A DNA stretch of 64,000 nucleotides, taken from Haloprofundus marisrubri (GTDB lineage Archaea > Halobacteriota > Halobacteria > Halobacteriales > Haloferacaceae). A program made the position numbers and the translations under genes. The first letter of the stretch is position 1. Every line of letters begins with the position of its first letter. Below are positions 24,999 through 32,758 of the stretch, piece by piece. The stretch spans positions 622,001-686,000 of the forward strand of contig NZ_LOPU01000018.1 in assembly GCF_001469955.1 (NCBI RefSeq). The letters are read 5' to 3'. The notes under the pieces were generated by a model. It saw only the letters and a program-made list of their open reading frames with translations, did not search any database and was not told the origin of the DNA.

Positions 24999-26159
24999 TC
25001 AGAGCGTCCGCAGTTCCGTCTGCGGGGCGACGACCCACTCGGTTCCGTCCTCGACTATCTCGACCATCTCCTCTTGGCCGACGTAGCCCCACTCGGTGTC
25101 GACGCCGAGTTCCATCGTGTAGATTTCGCCGACGCGGACCTCGCCGTTCGGCGCGTCGCCGTAGCGGTCCCACAGCGGTCCGAGAAGCGTCCCACCGTCG
25201 TGGGCGGCGCGGCCGACCTGGTGGCCGAAGGCGTGCTCGAAGGCGGGCCACCCGGCGTCGGTCAGCGCCTCGCGCGCTGCCGTGTCGACTTCGTGGCCTG
25301 CGACGCCCGCTTCGAGTACGTCGTGTCCGGCGTCGATGGCGGCGCGAACGTCCTCGAACGCCGACTGGAGGCCCTCGGGAACGTCGCCGCAGACGTACAA
25401 CCGCTGGATGTCCGCCGAGTAGCCGTTCTCTCGAACGCCGAAGTCGATGTGTAGCAGTTCGTTTTCGGGGACGGTGAGGTCGCCCGGCAGCGTGTGGCCG
25501 ACCTCGCTCTCGCCGCCGGCGTGGACCGTCGGGCAGTACTCCCAACTCCACGCGCTGCCGAGGTCACGCTCGGTCATCCGCGTGTGTAGCCAGTCCACAA
25601 TCTCCGCTTCGGTCCACGACGGGTCCCACGTGTCGACCATCGCGGCGAGTAGTTCTTCGGTCGTTTCGGCCGCGGTGTAGATTCTATCGCGCTCGGTGGC
25701 CGACTTCAGTCCGCGGACCTCCCCGACGACGTTGCCCGCGCTCACCAACTCGTGGTCGTCGCCGATGGCGTCCTGCAGTTGGAGATAGAGGCCGTGAGTG
25801 AGGCCGTCGGCGACGTTGTCGTCGCGGTCGAAGTTGACGGCGACGGTGTCGGCGTCGGGCGCGACGGAGTCGAGTGCGTCTCGAAGCGAGGGGACGAACG
25901 ACTCGTCGTACGGATACACGTCGTGGACGTCGAGTCGCTCGGCGTTCGGCGCGTCGTGGCGGCCGAGAACGACGGCCGAGTCGTCGGGGCCGACGACGAT
26001 GGCAGTGGGCCAGACGACGTCGAAGCCCAGAATATAGGGCAGGCAGGGTTCGTTGACTTCGTCGGTTTCGCGGCAGAACGTAATCCAGCAGTCGGCGTCG
26101 CTTCCGGCGACGGCGTCGTGTGACTGCTCGACTTTCTCGGCGATGAGTGTCCGGTCCAT
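24999..26159 (-). CDS. M24-family metallopeptidase (Xaa-Pro aminopeptidase-like)
   Basis: 386 aa. An N-terminal creatinase-like domain (residues 1-150) is followed by the pita-bread catalytic domain. All five metal ligands are visible in order: Asp in LLHIDFGV, Asp in YSADIQRL, His in FGHQVGRAAHDGG, Glu in YTMELGVD and Glu in GQEEMVEI. It probably removes N-terminal residues preceding proline, or cleaves Xaa-Pro dipeptides, in the cytoplasm. Transcribed alone. Confidence 0.92.
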   Translation of the reverse strand: MDRTLIAEKVEQSHDAVAGSDADCWITFCRETDEVNEPCLPYILGFDVVWPTAIVVGPDDSAVVLGRHDAPNAERLDVHDVYPYDESFVPSLRDALDSVAPDADTVAVNFDRDDNVADGLTHGLYLQLQDAIGDDHELVSAGNVVGEVRGLKSATERDRIYTAAETTEELLAAMVDTWDPSWTEAEIVDWLHTRMTERDLGSAWSWEYCPTVHAGGESEVGHTLPGDLTVPENELLHIDFGVRENGYSADIQRLYVCGDVPEGLQSAFEDVRAAIDAGHDVLEAGVAGHEVDTAAREALTDAGWPAFEHAFGHQVGRAAHDGGTLLGPLWDRYGDAPNGEVRVGEIYTMELGVDTEWGYVGQEEMVEIVEDGTEWVVAPQTELRTL

Positions 26160-26257
26160 GGCGGACGCTCACGGGCGGGAGTGATAACCGTTAGCGTGGC
26201 GGAACGTCGGGTGACGGGCGGTCCGAATCGGCGGCGTCGGATGTCGGCGTCGCGTCG

Positions 26258-26263
26258 AAAAAA
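26258..26263 (-). terminator. T-tract terminator after the UPF0058 gene
   Basis: Six T on the minus strand, five bases beyond the TAG stop. Confidence 0.45.
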
Positions 26264-26267
26264 GACT

Positions 26268-26546
26268 CTAAATCTTCGACTCGGCGTCGTTGGCGAGTTC
26301 TTCCATCCGCTTGCCGACGCGGCCGGCGTTGGAGAACTCGTCTTCGCTCATCGCAGTCGCCAGCGCGTTGCCGAGGACGAAGACGGCGTGTTTGTGCTCG
26401 CTCTTGGATTTGTGGACGTGTGAGGGTTCGACGCTCAGTTCGTCGTAGGGGTCGAACAGCGAGGAGTCGACGTCCTCCTGCGAGCGGAAGTACTCCATGA
26501 TAATCACCATCTGTTCGTGCAGTTCGAGCAGGTCGTCCTTGTGCAT
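26268..26546 (-). CDS. UPF0058 family protein
   Basis: 92 aa from the ATG at 26546 (MHKDDLLELHEQMVIIMEYF), the typical start of this archaeal family. His-rich central part (SHVHKSKSEHKHAVFVLGNALA) and helices throughout. The histidines could bind metal, but function is unknown. Its own TATA element lies 24-31 bases upstream, giving a leaderless transcript. Confidence 0.88.
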   Translation of the reverse strand: MHKDDLLELHEQMVIIMEYFRSQEDVDSSLFDPYDELSVEPSHVHKSKSEHKHAVFVLGNALATAMSEDEFSNAGRVGKRMEELANDAESKI

Positions 26547-26569
26547 AGGGGGCCGTAGGTCCGTTTTCG

Positions 26570-26577
26570 TTTTAAGG
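26570..26577 (-). promoter_or_regulatory. TATA box of the UPF0058 gene
   Basis: CCTTAAAA on the minus strand, 24-31 bases before the ATG at 26546. Confidence 0.5.
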
Positions 26578-26613
26578 ATTATTGCGGTATTCTGCCATAC
26601 CGACACGACTGGC

Positions 26614-26826
26614 TCAGAAGACGTACTCGTCTTCGTGGCCCATCATGCCGTCGTCTTCGAAGCCCGGTTCGTCGTTGTCCATCGGCCCGCTCGTCTTGTA
26701 GGCCTTCATGCCCGTCGAGAGCAGTTCTTCGACCGCTTCTTCGCGGTTGACGAACTCGCCCTGTTCGACGAGTTGTGCGATTTGCATCTCGATGTGCTCG
26801 GGGATGTTCATCTGTACTTTCGGCAT
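26614..26826 (-). CDS. Ribbon-helix-helix (CopG-like) small regulator
   Basis: 70 aa. Residues 1-45 (MPKVQMNIPEHIEMQIAQLV, EQGEFVNREEAVEELLSTGM) are a textbook ribbon-helix-helix: a short strand with alternating residues, then two helices. The C-terminal 25 residues are acidic and disordered-looking (DNDEPGFEDDGMMGHEDEYVF). It likely binds DNA as a dimer; the target is unknown. It is a single gene, divergent from the sulfite-oxidase-like gene. Confidence 0.88.
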   Translation of the reverse strand: MPKVQMNIPEHIEMQIAQLVEQGEFVNREEAVEELLSTGMKAYKTSGPMDNDEPGFEDDGMMGHEDEYVF

Positions 26827-26853
26827 TTATCGTCCGTGCGTTTGGATAGCCCG

Positions 26854-26862
26854 TATTTAAAC
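26854..26862 (-). promoter_or_regulatory. TATA box of the ribbon-helix-helix gene
   Basis: GTTTAAATA on the minus strand, about 28-36 bases before the ATG at 26826. Confidence 0.55.
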
Positions 26863-26923
26863 TTGGCGGCGTTGCCCCCTCCCGAACACCAACCGCGTCA
26901 CGGTATCCCACGAAAATAGTTGG

Positions 26924-26938
26924 GAAGTTGCAAACTTC
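26924..26938. promoter_or_regulatory. Inverted repeat between divergent genes
   Basis: GAAGTT, GCA, AACTTC: six-base arms with a three-base centre in the 200-base gap between the RHH gene and the molybdopterin-domain gene. A possible operator. Confidence 0.4.
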
Positions 26939-27027
26939 AGTTTCGGTTCTGCGTAGCTTCCCGTCGCACAACCCAAACTCGGAGAGGGAGTCGATAACCA
27001 TAGGTGAGTGGCGACGAACCACCTGAT

Positions 27028-27621
27028 ATGAGCAAAACCGTCACCGACCTCTACGAGGAGTTCGGCGGGGACAGACTCCCGCCCGGCCAACGCAAAACCG
27101 AGCGATTCCCCGTGCTCTCGAAGAGCGGGACGCCCTCGTGGGACCCGCAGTCGTGGCAGTTCGACGTCTGGGGCGCGGTAGACGAGCAGTTGCAGTTCTC
27201 CTACGAGGAGTTCAAAGACCTGCCCGCCGAAACCCAGATTCAGGACTTTCACTGCGTCACCGGGTGGAGCAAGTTCGACTGCGAGTTCACCGGCGTGACG
27301 TTCCCGACGCTCGCGGAGATGGCCGGCCTCGACGACGACGTGGTCCACGTGATGTTCCACGCCCTCGACGGTTACACGACGAACCTCTCGCTCGAAGAGT
27401 GTATGCGCGACGAGGTGCTGTTCGTCTACGAGTACGACGGCGAACCGCTGCCGTCGGACCACGGTGGTCCCCTCCGCGTCGTCACGCCGCACAAGTACGC
27501 CTACAAGGGGGCGAAATGGGTCGAAGGCGTCGAGTTCCTCACCGAGGCCGAACGCGGCTACTGGGAGAAACGCGGCTACTCGAACACGGCGAACCCGTGG
27601 AACGAAGAGCGGTACAGTTAA
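27028..27621 (+). CDS. Sulfite oxidase-like molybdopterin-domain protein
   Basis: 197 aa from the ATG at 27028; a GTG at 27004 is an alternative. It is a single oxidoreductase molybdopterin-binding domain (MsrP/YedY core) of about 165 residues: FPVLSKSGTPSWDP, FDVWGAVDEQLQFSYEEFKDLP, then the molybdenum-ligating Cys76 in DFHCVTGWS, FTGVTFPTLAEMAGL, and LPSDHGGPLRVVTPHKYAYKGAKWVEGVEF. There is no Tat signal and no C-terminal dimerisation domain, so it is a cytoplasmic stand-alone form. Substrate unknown (sulfoxide or sulfite type). Confidence 0.9.
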   Translation: MSKTVTDLYEEFGGDRLPPGQRKTERFPVLSKSGTPSWDPQSWQFDVWGAVDEQLQFSYEEFKDLPAETQIQDFHCVTGWSKFDCEFTGVTFPTLAEMAGLDDDVVHVMFHALDGYTTNLSLEECMRDEVLFVYEYDGEPLPSDHGGPLRVVTPHKYAYKGAKWVEGVEFLTEAERGYWEKRGYSNTANPWNEERYS

Positions 27622-27652
27622 TCGGAAGTCTTGTCGAAATAGTATCTACCGA

Positions 27653-27853
27653 CTACTCTGACAGGTCCGGGTCGAACAGCGCCTCTACCGTCGTATCGAA
27701 GTATGCTGCCAGTTTGAAGGCGAGTTCGAGAGAGGGATTGTACCGCTCTCGTTCGATGGCGTTGATGGTTTGGCGCGACACGGAAACTGCCTCGCCGAGT
27801 TCGCCTTGGCTGATTCCTTTCCTCTCACGGTAGTTTCGAATGCGGTTTTTCAT
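27653..27853 (-). CDS. XRE-family HTH transcription regulator (short)
   Basis: 66 aa, a bare Cro/CI-type helix-turn-helix: MKNRIRNYRERKGISQGELG, EAVSVSRQTINAIERERYNP, then helix 4-5 and a short acidic end. It overlaps the DUF2178 gene by ATGA. The pairing of a single-domain XRE protein with a DUF2178 membrane protein recurs in archaea and bacteria; the membrane partner may control or be controlled by the regulator. The 35-base dyad at 28287-28321 is a candidate autoregulatory operator. Confidence 0.92.
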   Translation of the reverse strand: MKNRIRNYRERKGISQGELGEAVSVSRQTINAIERERYNPSLELAFKLAAYFDTTVEALFDPDLSE

Positions 27854-28284
27854 TGCATCCGGTCGGCAACGTAGCCGTAGACGAGAAGAGAAAACAGCAG
27901 GAGCAATGCGTATCCCCACACCACACCTCGGATTGCGGGTGGCACATCGACGATTCCAGTCGTGTCGAGTAAGACATCTGCTGGAAGCGCGAAGATGGTG
28001 ATGGCGATGAGTACGGACACGACGATTTGGCCGGTTTTCTGTTCGATTCGCGCTTCCCGTTCGTCGAGGAGTCGAACCCCCGTACGCTGCCAAATGAACA
28101 GATAGCCGACAACGCCGAGATAGTAGCTCCCGACACCCGCAATCAGAAACAAATCCTCGATGGAGGATGGCGCAAAAACGGCCGCCGCTGTCGCTGCGAA
28201 GATTCCGATAACGCCGACTCCAATCGACTGACTCATCAGATTTCGATATCGCTTCCGGTCAGTAATCGATAGTTCACTGGTCAT
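27850..28284 (-). CDS. DUF2178 family membrane protein
   Basis: 144 aa with four hydrophobic segments (about residues 20-40, 43-63, 83-103, 115-137) and a charged cytoplasmic loop containing the family-like DEREARIEQKTGQ. It ends in a short tail (VADRMQ) overlapping the XRE gene start by four bases. Function unknown; it is the first gene of a two-gene operon whose presumed promoter (TTTTATG near 28328-28334) is followed by a symmetrical operator-like site. Confidence 0.87.
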   Translation of the reverse strand: MTSELSITDRKRYRNLMSQSIGVGVIGIFAATAAAVFAPSSIEDLFLIAGVGSYYLGVVGYLFIWQRTGVRLLDEREARIEQKTGQIVVSVLIAITIFALPADVLLDTTGIVDVPPAIRGVVWGYALLLLFSLLVYGYVADRMQ

Positions 28285-28286
28285 GG

Positions 28287-28321
28287 TGTAAAGCTCGTTT
28301 TACAGTAAAATGTCCTTTACA
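28287..28321 (-). promoter_or_regulatory. Nested 35-base dyad, candidate operator of the DUF2178-XRE operon
   Basis: Four GTAAA/TTTAC half-sites in perfect mirror symmetry about base 28304: TGTAAAG, four bases, TTTTAC, A, GTAAAA, four bases, CTTTACA. It lies between the TATA-like TTTTATG and the ATG at 28284, where a repressor would block initiation. Confidence 0.7.
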
Positions 28322-28403
28322 GCAGTTCATAAAACTATCGCCGAGCAGAACGGACCAGCGAACACCAAGCAGCCACTCCGGTGAGCGAACTACTCCTCAA
28401 GTT

Positions 28404-28536
28404 TTCGTGCGAAAATCGCTTTGCGATTTTCGGCCGACGACCGAACGGAGCGAAGCGAAGTGAGGAAGGAGTGCTTTTGGTCCAGCTTTTGCCGAGGGCG
28501 CGCGAAGCGCGCCCGCAGCGCAAAAGGTGGGGTTGA
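28404..28536 (+). repeat. Hairpin-rich intergenic repeat element, copy A
   Basis: It contains GAAAATCGC/GCGATTTTC (28411-28431, 9-base arms, TTT loop), a nested hairpin CTTTTGC ... GCAAAAG (28486-28526) enclosing GGGCGCGC/GCGCGCCC (28496-28514, GAA loop), and ends AAAAGGTGGGGTT. The order TTTTGGTCCAGCTTTT, inner hairpin, AAAAGGTGGGGTT is shared in outline with the copy at 33671. It lies just upstream of menF. Confidence 0.65.
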
Positions 28537-28563
28537 AAAGGCCTGCGTCCTAAGCCAGCCTAG

Positions 28564-29904
28564 ATGAACCCGGCGCAGCGCAACCAAGAGGCGGTAGTGT
28601 CGCACGCCGAGGCGACGCTCGTAAGCCGGTCCTGCGAGATTCCGGACGTGTCGTTTCGCGCCTTCCTCGCCGACCAGAACGCCCCGCGAGTCCACTGGGC
28701 ATCGCCCGACGGCCTCGAACTCGTCGGCGGCGGTGCGGCCGCCCACCTCACCGCGTCGGGGCCGAAGCGGTTCGACAGCCTCCGCGACGAGGCGGAGGCA
28801 CTGTTTGCTGACGCCGACCACGAAGGCCCGGAGGCGACGCGTCCACGGATGCTCGGCGGCCTCTCGTTCGACGCCGACCACGAGGAGACGCCACCGTGGA
28901 CCGGATTCGCGGCAGCGACGTTCGTCCTCCCGCGCGTGCAGTTGACCCGTGGCGACGACGCGACGTGGCTCACCGTCGTCGAGTACGGCCCCGACGCGAC
29001 GGTCGACTCGGCCGCCGACGCGCTCGACGCCGCCCGCGAGTCGCTCTCCGAACTCCCGATGATGCGCCCCAGCGGTGGCTCACCGGGCGTCGCGGACCGC
29101 CACTGGCGAACACCGAAGAGAGAGTGGACCGCACAGGTCGAACGCGTCACCGAGCGCATTCGGTCGGGTGACTTGCTGAAAGTCGTGTTGGCGACGGCGT
29201 TAGACCTCGAACTCGCCGAGGAAGTCGACATCCCGGACGTGCTCGAACGCCTGCGTCGGACGTACCCCGAGTGTTATCGGTTCCTCGTCCAACCGACCGA
29301 CGAGGCGGCCTTCTTCGGGCCGCCGCCGGAGCGTCTCGTCAAGCGCGCCGGTCGAAGCGTCGAAACCGAAGCGCTGGCGGGGTCGATGCCGCGCGGGGAG
29401 ACCCCCGAGGACGATGCGGACTACGCCGAATCGCTGTTGGAGAGCGAGAAACTCCAGCACGAACAGCAACTCGTCGCCGACACCATCTGCGAGCAACTGG
29501 AGCAGTTCGGCGACGTGACCGCCCGCGACAAGCGCATCCGCAAACTGAGCAACATTCAGCACCTCCAAACCCCCATCTCGGCGACGCTCGACGGCGACGC
29601 CCACGTACTCTCGCTCGTCGAAGCGCTGCACCCGACGCCCGCCGTCGGCGGCCTACCGCTCGAAGCGGCCCTCGAAACGATTCGGGAAACCGAATCCTTC
29701 GACCGTGGATGGTACGCGTCTCCCGTCGGCTGGTTCGACGCCGACGGCAACGGCGAGTTCGCCGTCGGCATCCGCTCGGGTGTCGCCGGCGGCAAACAGG
29801 CGACGCTCTTTGCGGGCAACGGTATCGTCGGCGACAGCGACCCCGAAGCCGAGTGGGACGAACTTCAGCCGAAAGTGCGGCCGATTCTCGACGAGTTGGA
29901 GTAA
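28564..29904 (+). CDS. menF: Isochorismate synthase MenF
   Basis: 446 aa, the first committed enzyme of menaquinone synthesis, converting chorismate to isochorismate with Mg2+. The C-terminal chorismate-binding domain shows the family landmarks VTERIRSGDLLKVVLATA, YRFLVQPTDEAAFFGPPPERLV, EALAGSMPRGETPEDD, KLSNIQHLQTPISATL, LSLVEALHPTPAVGGLP, and FDRGWYASPVGW. The adjacent menD (72 bases downstream, same strand) supports MenF rather than a siderophore or anthranilate synthase. The promoter region overlaps the hairpin repeat. Confidence 0.93.
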   Translation: MNPAQRNQEAVVSHAEATLVSRSCEIPDVSFRAFLADQNAPRVHWASPDGLELVGGGAAAHLTASGPKRFDSLRDEAEALFADADHEGPEATRPRMLGGLSFDADHEETPPWTGFAAATFVLPRVQLTRGDDATWLTVVEYGPDATVDSAADALDAARESLSELPMMRPSGGSPGVADRHWRTPKREWTAQVERVTERIRSGDLLKVVLATALDLELAEEVDIPDVLERLRRTYPECYRFLVQPTDEAAFFGPPPERLVKRAGRSVETEALAGSMPRGETPEDDADYAESLLESEKLQHEQQLVADTICEQLEQFGDVTARDKRIRKLSNIQHLQTPISATLDGDAHVLSLVEALHPTPAVGGLPLEAALETIRETESFDRGWYASPVGWFDADGNGEFAVGIRSGVAGGKQATLFAGNGIVGDSDPEAEWDELQPKVRPILDELE

Positions 29905-29976
29905 CACCGCTGTCTCGGTCGGCGGTCACGACCGAATCACGCCGCCTATTTGACGCCGCACACCAACTTCCGAGCA

Positions 29977-31728
29977 ATGACTGCGCCGAACCGAAACACG
30001 CTGTGGGCGCGCGTGCTGGTCGACGAACTCGCCGAGGCGGGCGTCTCTGCGGTCTGTATCGCTCCCGGAAGTCGTTCGACGCCGCTGACCGTCGCGTTCG
30101 CCCGACACGAGGATATCCACGTGTTCTCACACCTCGACGAACGCTCGGCGGCGTACTTCGCGCTGGGGCGGGCGCGGCGAACCGGCGAGGTGACGCCGTT
30201 GGTCTGTACGTCGGGCACTGCCGCGGCGAACTTCCACCCCGCCGTCATCGAGGCGTCGCAGGCGCGCGTCCCGATGCTGATGTTGACCGCCGACCGTCCG
30301 CCGGAACTCCGCGACTCGGGCGCGAACCAGACCATCGACCAGGAGAAACTGTACGGCGACTCCGTCCGCTGGTACAAGGACCTCCCCGAACCCGAAGCGA
30401 CGGACCGAAAGCTTCGGGGACTCCGGACGACGGCCCACCGCGCATTGGCGCAGGCGACCGGCACACCGTCGGGTCCAGTTCACCTCAACGTCCCGTTCCG
30501 CAAACCCTTGGAACCGATTCGGGTCGAAGACGACGTGCCCGCAGACCTTCCGCCGCTGGCCGCTCGTGGCCGGGACGGCCCGTACGTTCGCCCGACGAAG
30601 GGAGTGCCGCAGTTGGACGACCGGGAACTCCAAGAGATTGCCGAGAGACTCTCGGCCGAACGCGGCCTCATCGTCGCCGGTCCCGCCGACCCGCCGGGCG
30701 TCGACCCCGAGGCGATAGCGATGCTCGCGCACGGAACCGGCTTCCCGGTTCTCGCCGACCCGCTCTCGGGACTTCGCTTCGGCGGCCACGTCCGAACCAC
30801 CGCCGTCGTCGGCGGCTACGACGACTTCCTCGCCGAGGATGCGGTCGGCGACTGGCCCGACCCCGAAATCGTCCTCCGTATCGGCGCGTCACCGACCTCG
30901 AAACCGCTCCGGAAGTATCTCGCGCGGACCGACGCCCGGCAGTTGGTCGTCGACCCCGCCGCGGAGTGGCGCGAAGCGGAATTTTCTGCATCTGACCTCG
31001 TCGTTTCCGACCCCTCCCGTCTCGCCGCGCACGTCGCCCGCCTCGTCTCCGGCCCCGACAGTTCGGCGTGGCGCGACCGATGGCTCTCTGCGGACCGCGA
31101 ACACTGGGCGGCAGTCGACGGGACGGACGACCTGTTCGAAGGAAAGATTTTGGGAGACGTTGCCGACCTCGCGCCGGACCCCGCGACGCTGTTCGTCTCC
31201 AACAGCATGCCCGTCCGCGACCTCGACCGGTTCGCCCGACCCAGCGAAACGAATCTCACGGCGCTCGGCAACCGCGGCGCGTCGGGTATCGACGGCATCG
31301 TTTCGACGGCGCTCGGCGCGGGAAGCGCGACGACCGACCCGTTGACGCTCGTCCTCGGCGACCTCGCGTACTACCACGACATGAACGGTCTCCTTGCTCT
31401 GGACCGCTGCGAGGTAGACGCGACGGTCGTCCTCGTCAACAACGACGGCGGCGGCATCTTCCACATGCTGCCCATCGAGCAGTTCGACCCGCCGTTCACC
31501 TCGCAGTTCAAGACGCCGCACGGCCTCGACTTCGAGGCGACGGGTGACCTCTACGGCCTCGAATTCCAGCGCGTCGAAGGCCGAGAGACGTTCCGCGAGG
31601 CCTACGCCGACTCCGTCGCACGCGAGGGAACGCAGGTCATCGAAGTCCGAACCACCGCCGAGGAGAGCCACCGAACACGGGAAGAACTCCACGAGCAGGT
31701 CGTCGAACGCGTCGCCGACCTCGACTGA
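29977..31728 (+). CDS. menD: SEPHCHC synthase MenD
   Basis: 583 aa from the ATG at 29977 (a TTG at 29950 is less likely). A thiamine diphosphate enzyme that adds the 2-oxoglutarate-derived semialdehyde to isochorismate. The N-terminal Pyr domain has SAVCIAPGSRSTPL and VCTSGTAAANFHPAVIEA; the C-terminal PP domain has the ThDP motif GDLAYYHDMNGLLAL ending in VLVNNDGGGIFHMLP. A T-tract at 31740-31745 follows. Confidence 0.95.
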   Translation: MTAPNRNTLWARVLVDELAEAGVSAVCIAPGSRSTPLTVAFARHEDIHVFSHLDERSAAYFALGRARRTGEVTPLVCTSGTAAANFHPAVIEASQARVPMLMLTADRPPELRDSGANQTIDQEKLYGDSVRWYKDLPEPEATDRKLRGLRTTAHRALAQATGTPSGPVHLNVPFRKPLEPIRVEDDVPADLPPLAARGRDGPYVRPTKGVPQLDDRELQEIAERLSAERGLIVAGPADPPGVDPEAIAMLAHGTGFPVLADPLSGLRFGGHVRTTAVVGGYDDFLAEDAVGDWPDPEIVLRIGASPTSKPLRKYLARTDARQLVVDPAAEWREAEFSASDLVVSDPSRLAAHVARLVSGPDSSAWRDRWLSADREHWAAVDGTDDLFEGKILGDVADLAPDPATLFVSNSMPVRDLDRFARPSETNLTALGNRGASGIDGIVSTALGAGSATTDPLTLVLGDLAYYHDMNGLLALDRCEVDATVVLVNNDGGGIFHMLPIEQFDPPFTSQFKTPHGLDFEATGDLYGLEFQRVEGRETFREAYADSVAREGTQVIEVRTTAEESHRTREELHEQVVERVADLD

Positions 31729-31739
31729 GGAGCAGTGTC

Positions 31740-31745
31740 TTTTTT
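31740..31745 (+). terminator. T-tract after menD
   Basis: Six T within the dozen bases after the menD stop; the next gene begins 26 bases later, so readthrough remains possible. Confidence 0.4.
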
Positions 31746-31770
31746 GAGTGTGGCTGATATTTGATAGTCG

Positions 31771-32109
31771 ATGCCCTCCAGATGGAAGCTCCCGACGCTA
31801 CTGCTTGCTGCAGTTGTTTTCGCGTATCTCACCGTTATCGGCGGAGTGCCGCTGATTGGGGTGTTTCTCGCCGTCGTCGTCTACTTTCTCGGATGGTTTG
31901 CCGGCGAGTTCCTCGAAACGGGCGCACTCGTCGGAGCGTTCTCGTCGACTCGGGCAGCCGTAACTGGCGTTCTTGCCGCACTGATACTGGCGTACTCGCT
32001 GCTAATCGCCCAGCAGGTTCTCTTGGGTGTTCTCACCGTGTTGATGCTGGTGCTCGTCGCCTGGCTGACGAGTCCGACCGGGCCGCTGGCGACGCTGCAC
32101 GAACAGTGA
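31771..32109 (+). CDS. Small membrane protein inside the menaquinone cluster
   Basis: 112 aa with four likely membrane segments: residues 8-22, 24-46, 60-76 and 80-101, separated by very short loops. It ends in a polar tail (SPTGPLATLHEQ). No motif identifies it. It sits between menD and menB on the same strand, with 42- and 51-base gaps, so a role tied to quinone synthesis is possible but unproven. Confidence 0.72.
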   Translation: MPSRWKLPTLLLAAVVFAYLTVIGGVPLIGVFLAVVVYFLGWFAGEFLETGALVGAFSSTRAAVTGVLAALILAYSLLIAQQVLLGVLTVLMLVLVAWLTSPTGPLATLHEQ

Positions 32110-32160
32110 GCAGTCCGCGTCGGGCGGAGTTTTAGGTATCTCGGGACGAACTCTCTGTGT

Positions 32161-32688
32161 ATGGCGTCCCCGAGTCGCGGCACAGACCCGGCAACCGAAC
32201 AGCGACAGTTGCGCCCGCGAGAGGAGAACGACGGCTACGGCCGTCTCCTCGAAAGCCTCTTTTCGGGTGGGGGCGCGGTGGCGATACTGACGATTCCCGC
32301 CATGTTCTGGATACTCTCGGTGACCGCTGGTCGGAGTCTGTTCGCCGCCGCCGACGTGGTGTTCGTCTTCGCCGTCGGCTTCGTCTCGCTCGTCCTGTCG
32401 GTGAGCGCGTTGAGCGGCGACTGGACTAGCTTCGGACCCGCGTGGCCACCCCGGTCGTACGCGCTGGCTGCGTTCCGCGCCGTCGGCTACAACGTTACTC
32501 TCTGGGCGGCTACGACGCTCGCGCTTCTCCCGGCACTCCCGTCGGGGCCACGCGTCGGTGTCGGCGCCGTCTCCGGAGAGTTCGTCGCCGTCGTCGTCGT
32601 GGCCGCGTTACCGCCGCTGGCCGTTCTCGCACTGGTGCATCTGTGTCACGCACTCTACCGATTCAAAACCGCCAGTTCCGGATTCTGA
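32161..32688 (+). CDS. Membrane protein inside the menaquinone cluster
   Basis: 175 aa. An N-terminal hydrophilic, charged region (residues 1-33) precedes four hydrophobic segments (about 36-56, 60-84, 105-125, 138-165). The C-terminus is short and basic (YRFKTASSGF). No domain recognised. It is followed by menB after 70 bases. Confidence 0.72.
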   Translation: MASPSRGTDPATEQRQLRPREENDGYGRLLESLFSGGGAVAILTIPAMFWILSVTAGRSLFAAADVVFVFAVGFVSLVLSVSALSGDWTSFGPAWPPRSYALAAFRAVGYNVTLWAATTLALLPALPSGPRVGVGAVSGEFVAVVVVAALPPLAVLALVHLCHALYRFKTASSGF

Positions 32689-32758
32689 GCCGAGTTCGCC
32701 TCCGGCCCCTCCGGAGGCCGACGGGAACCTTTTTCGCGGCAGCGACCCCGCGTTTCGT

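Noticed and set aside
28390-28881. A 163-codon minus-strand frame overlapping menF
   Set aside because: It ends inside the hairpin repeat and is anti-sense to menF; the familiar C-terminal read-through peptide is a by-product of the repeat.
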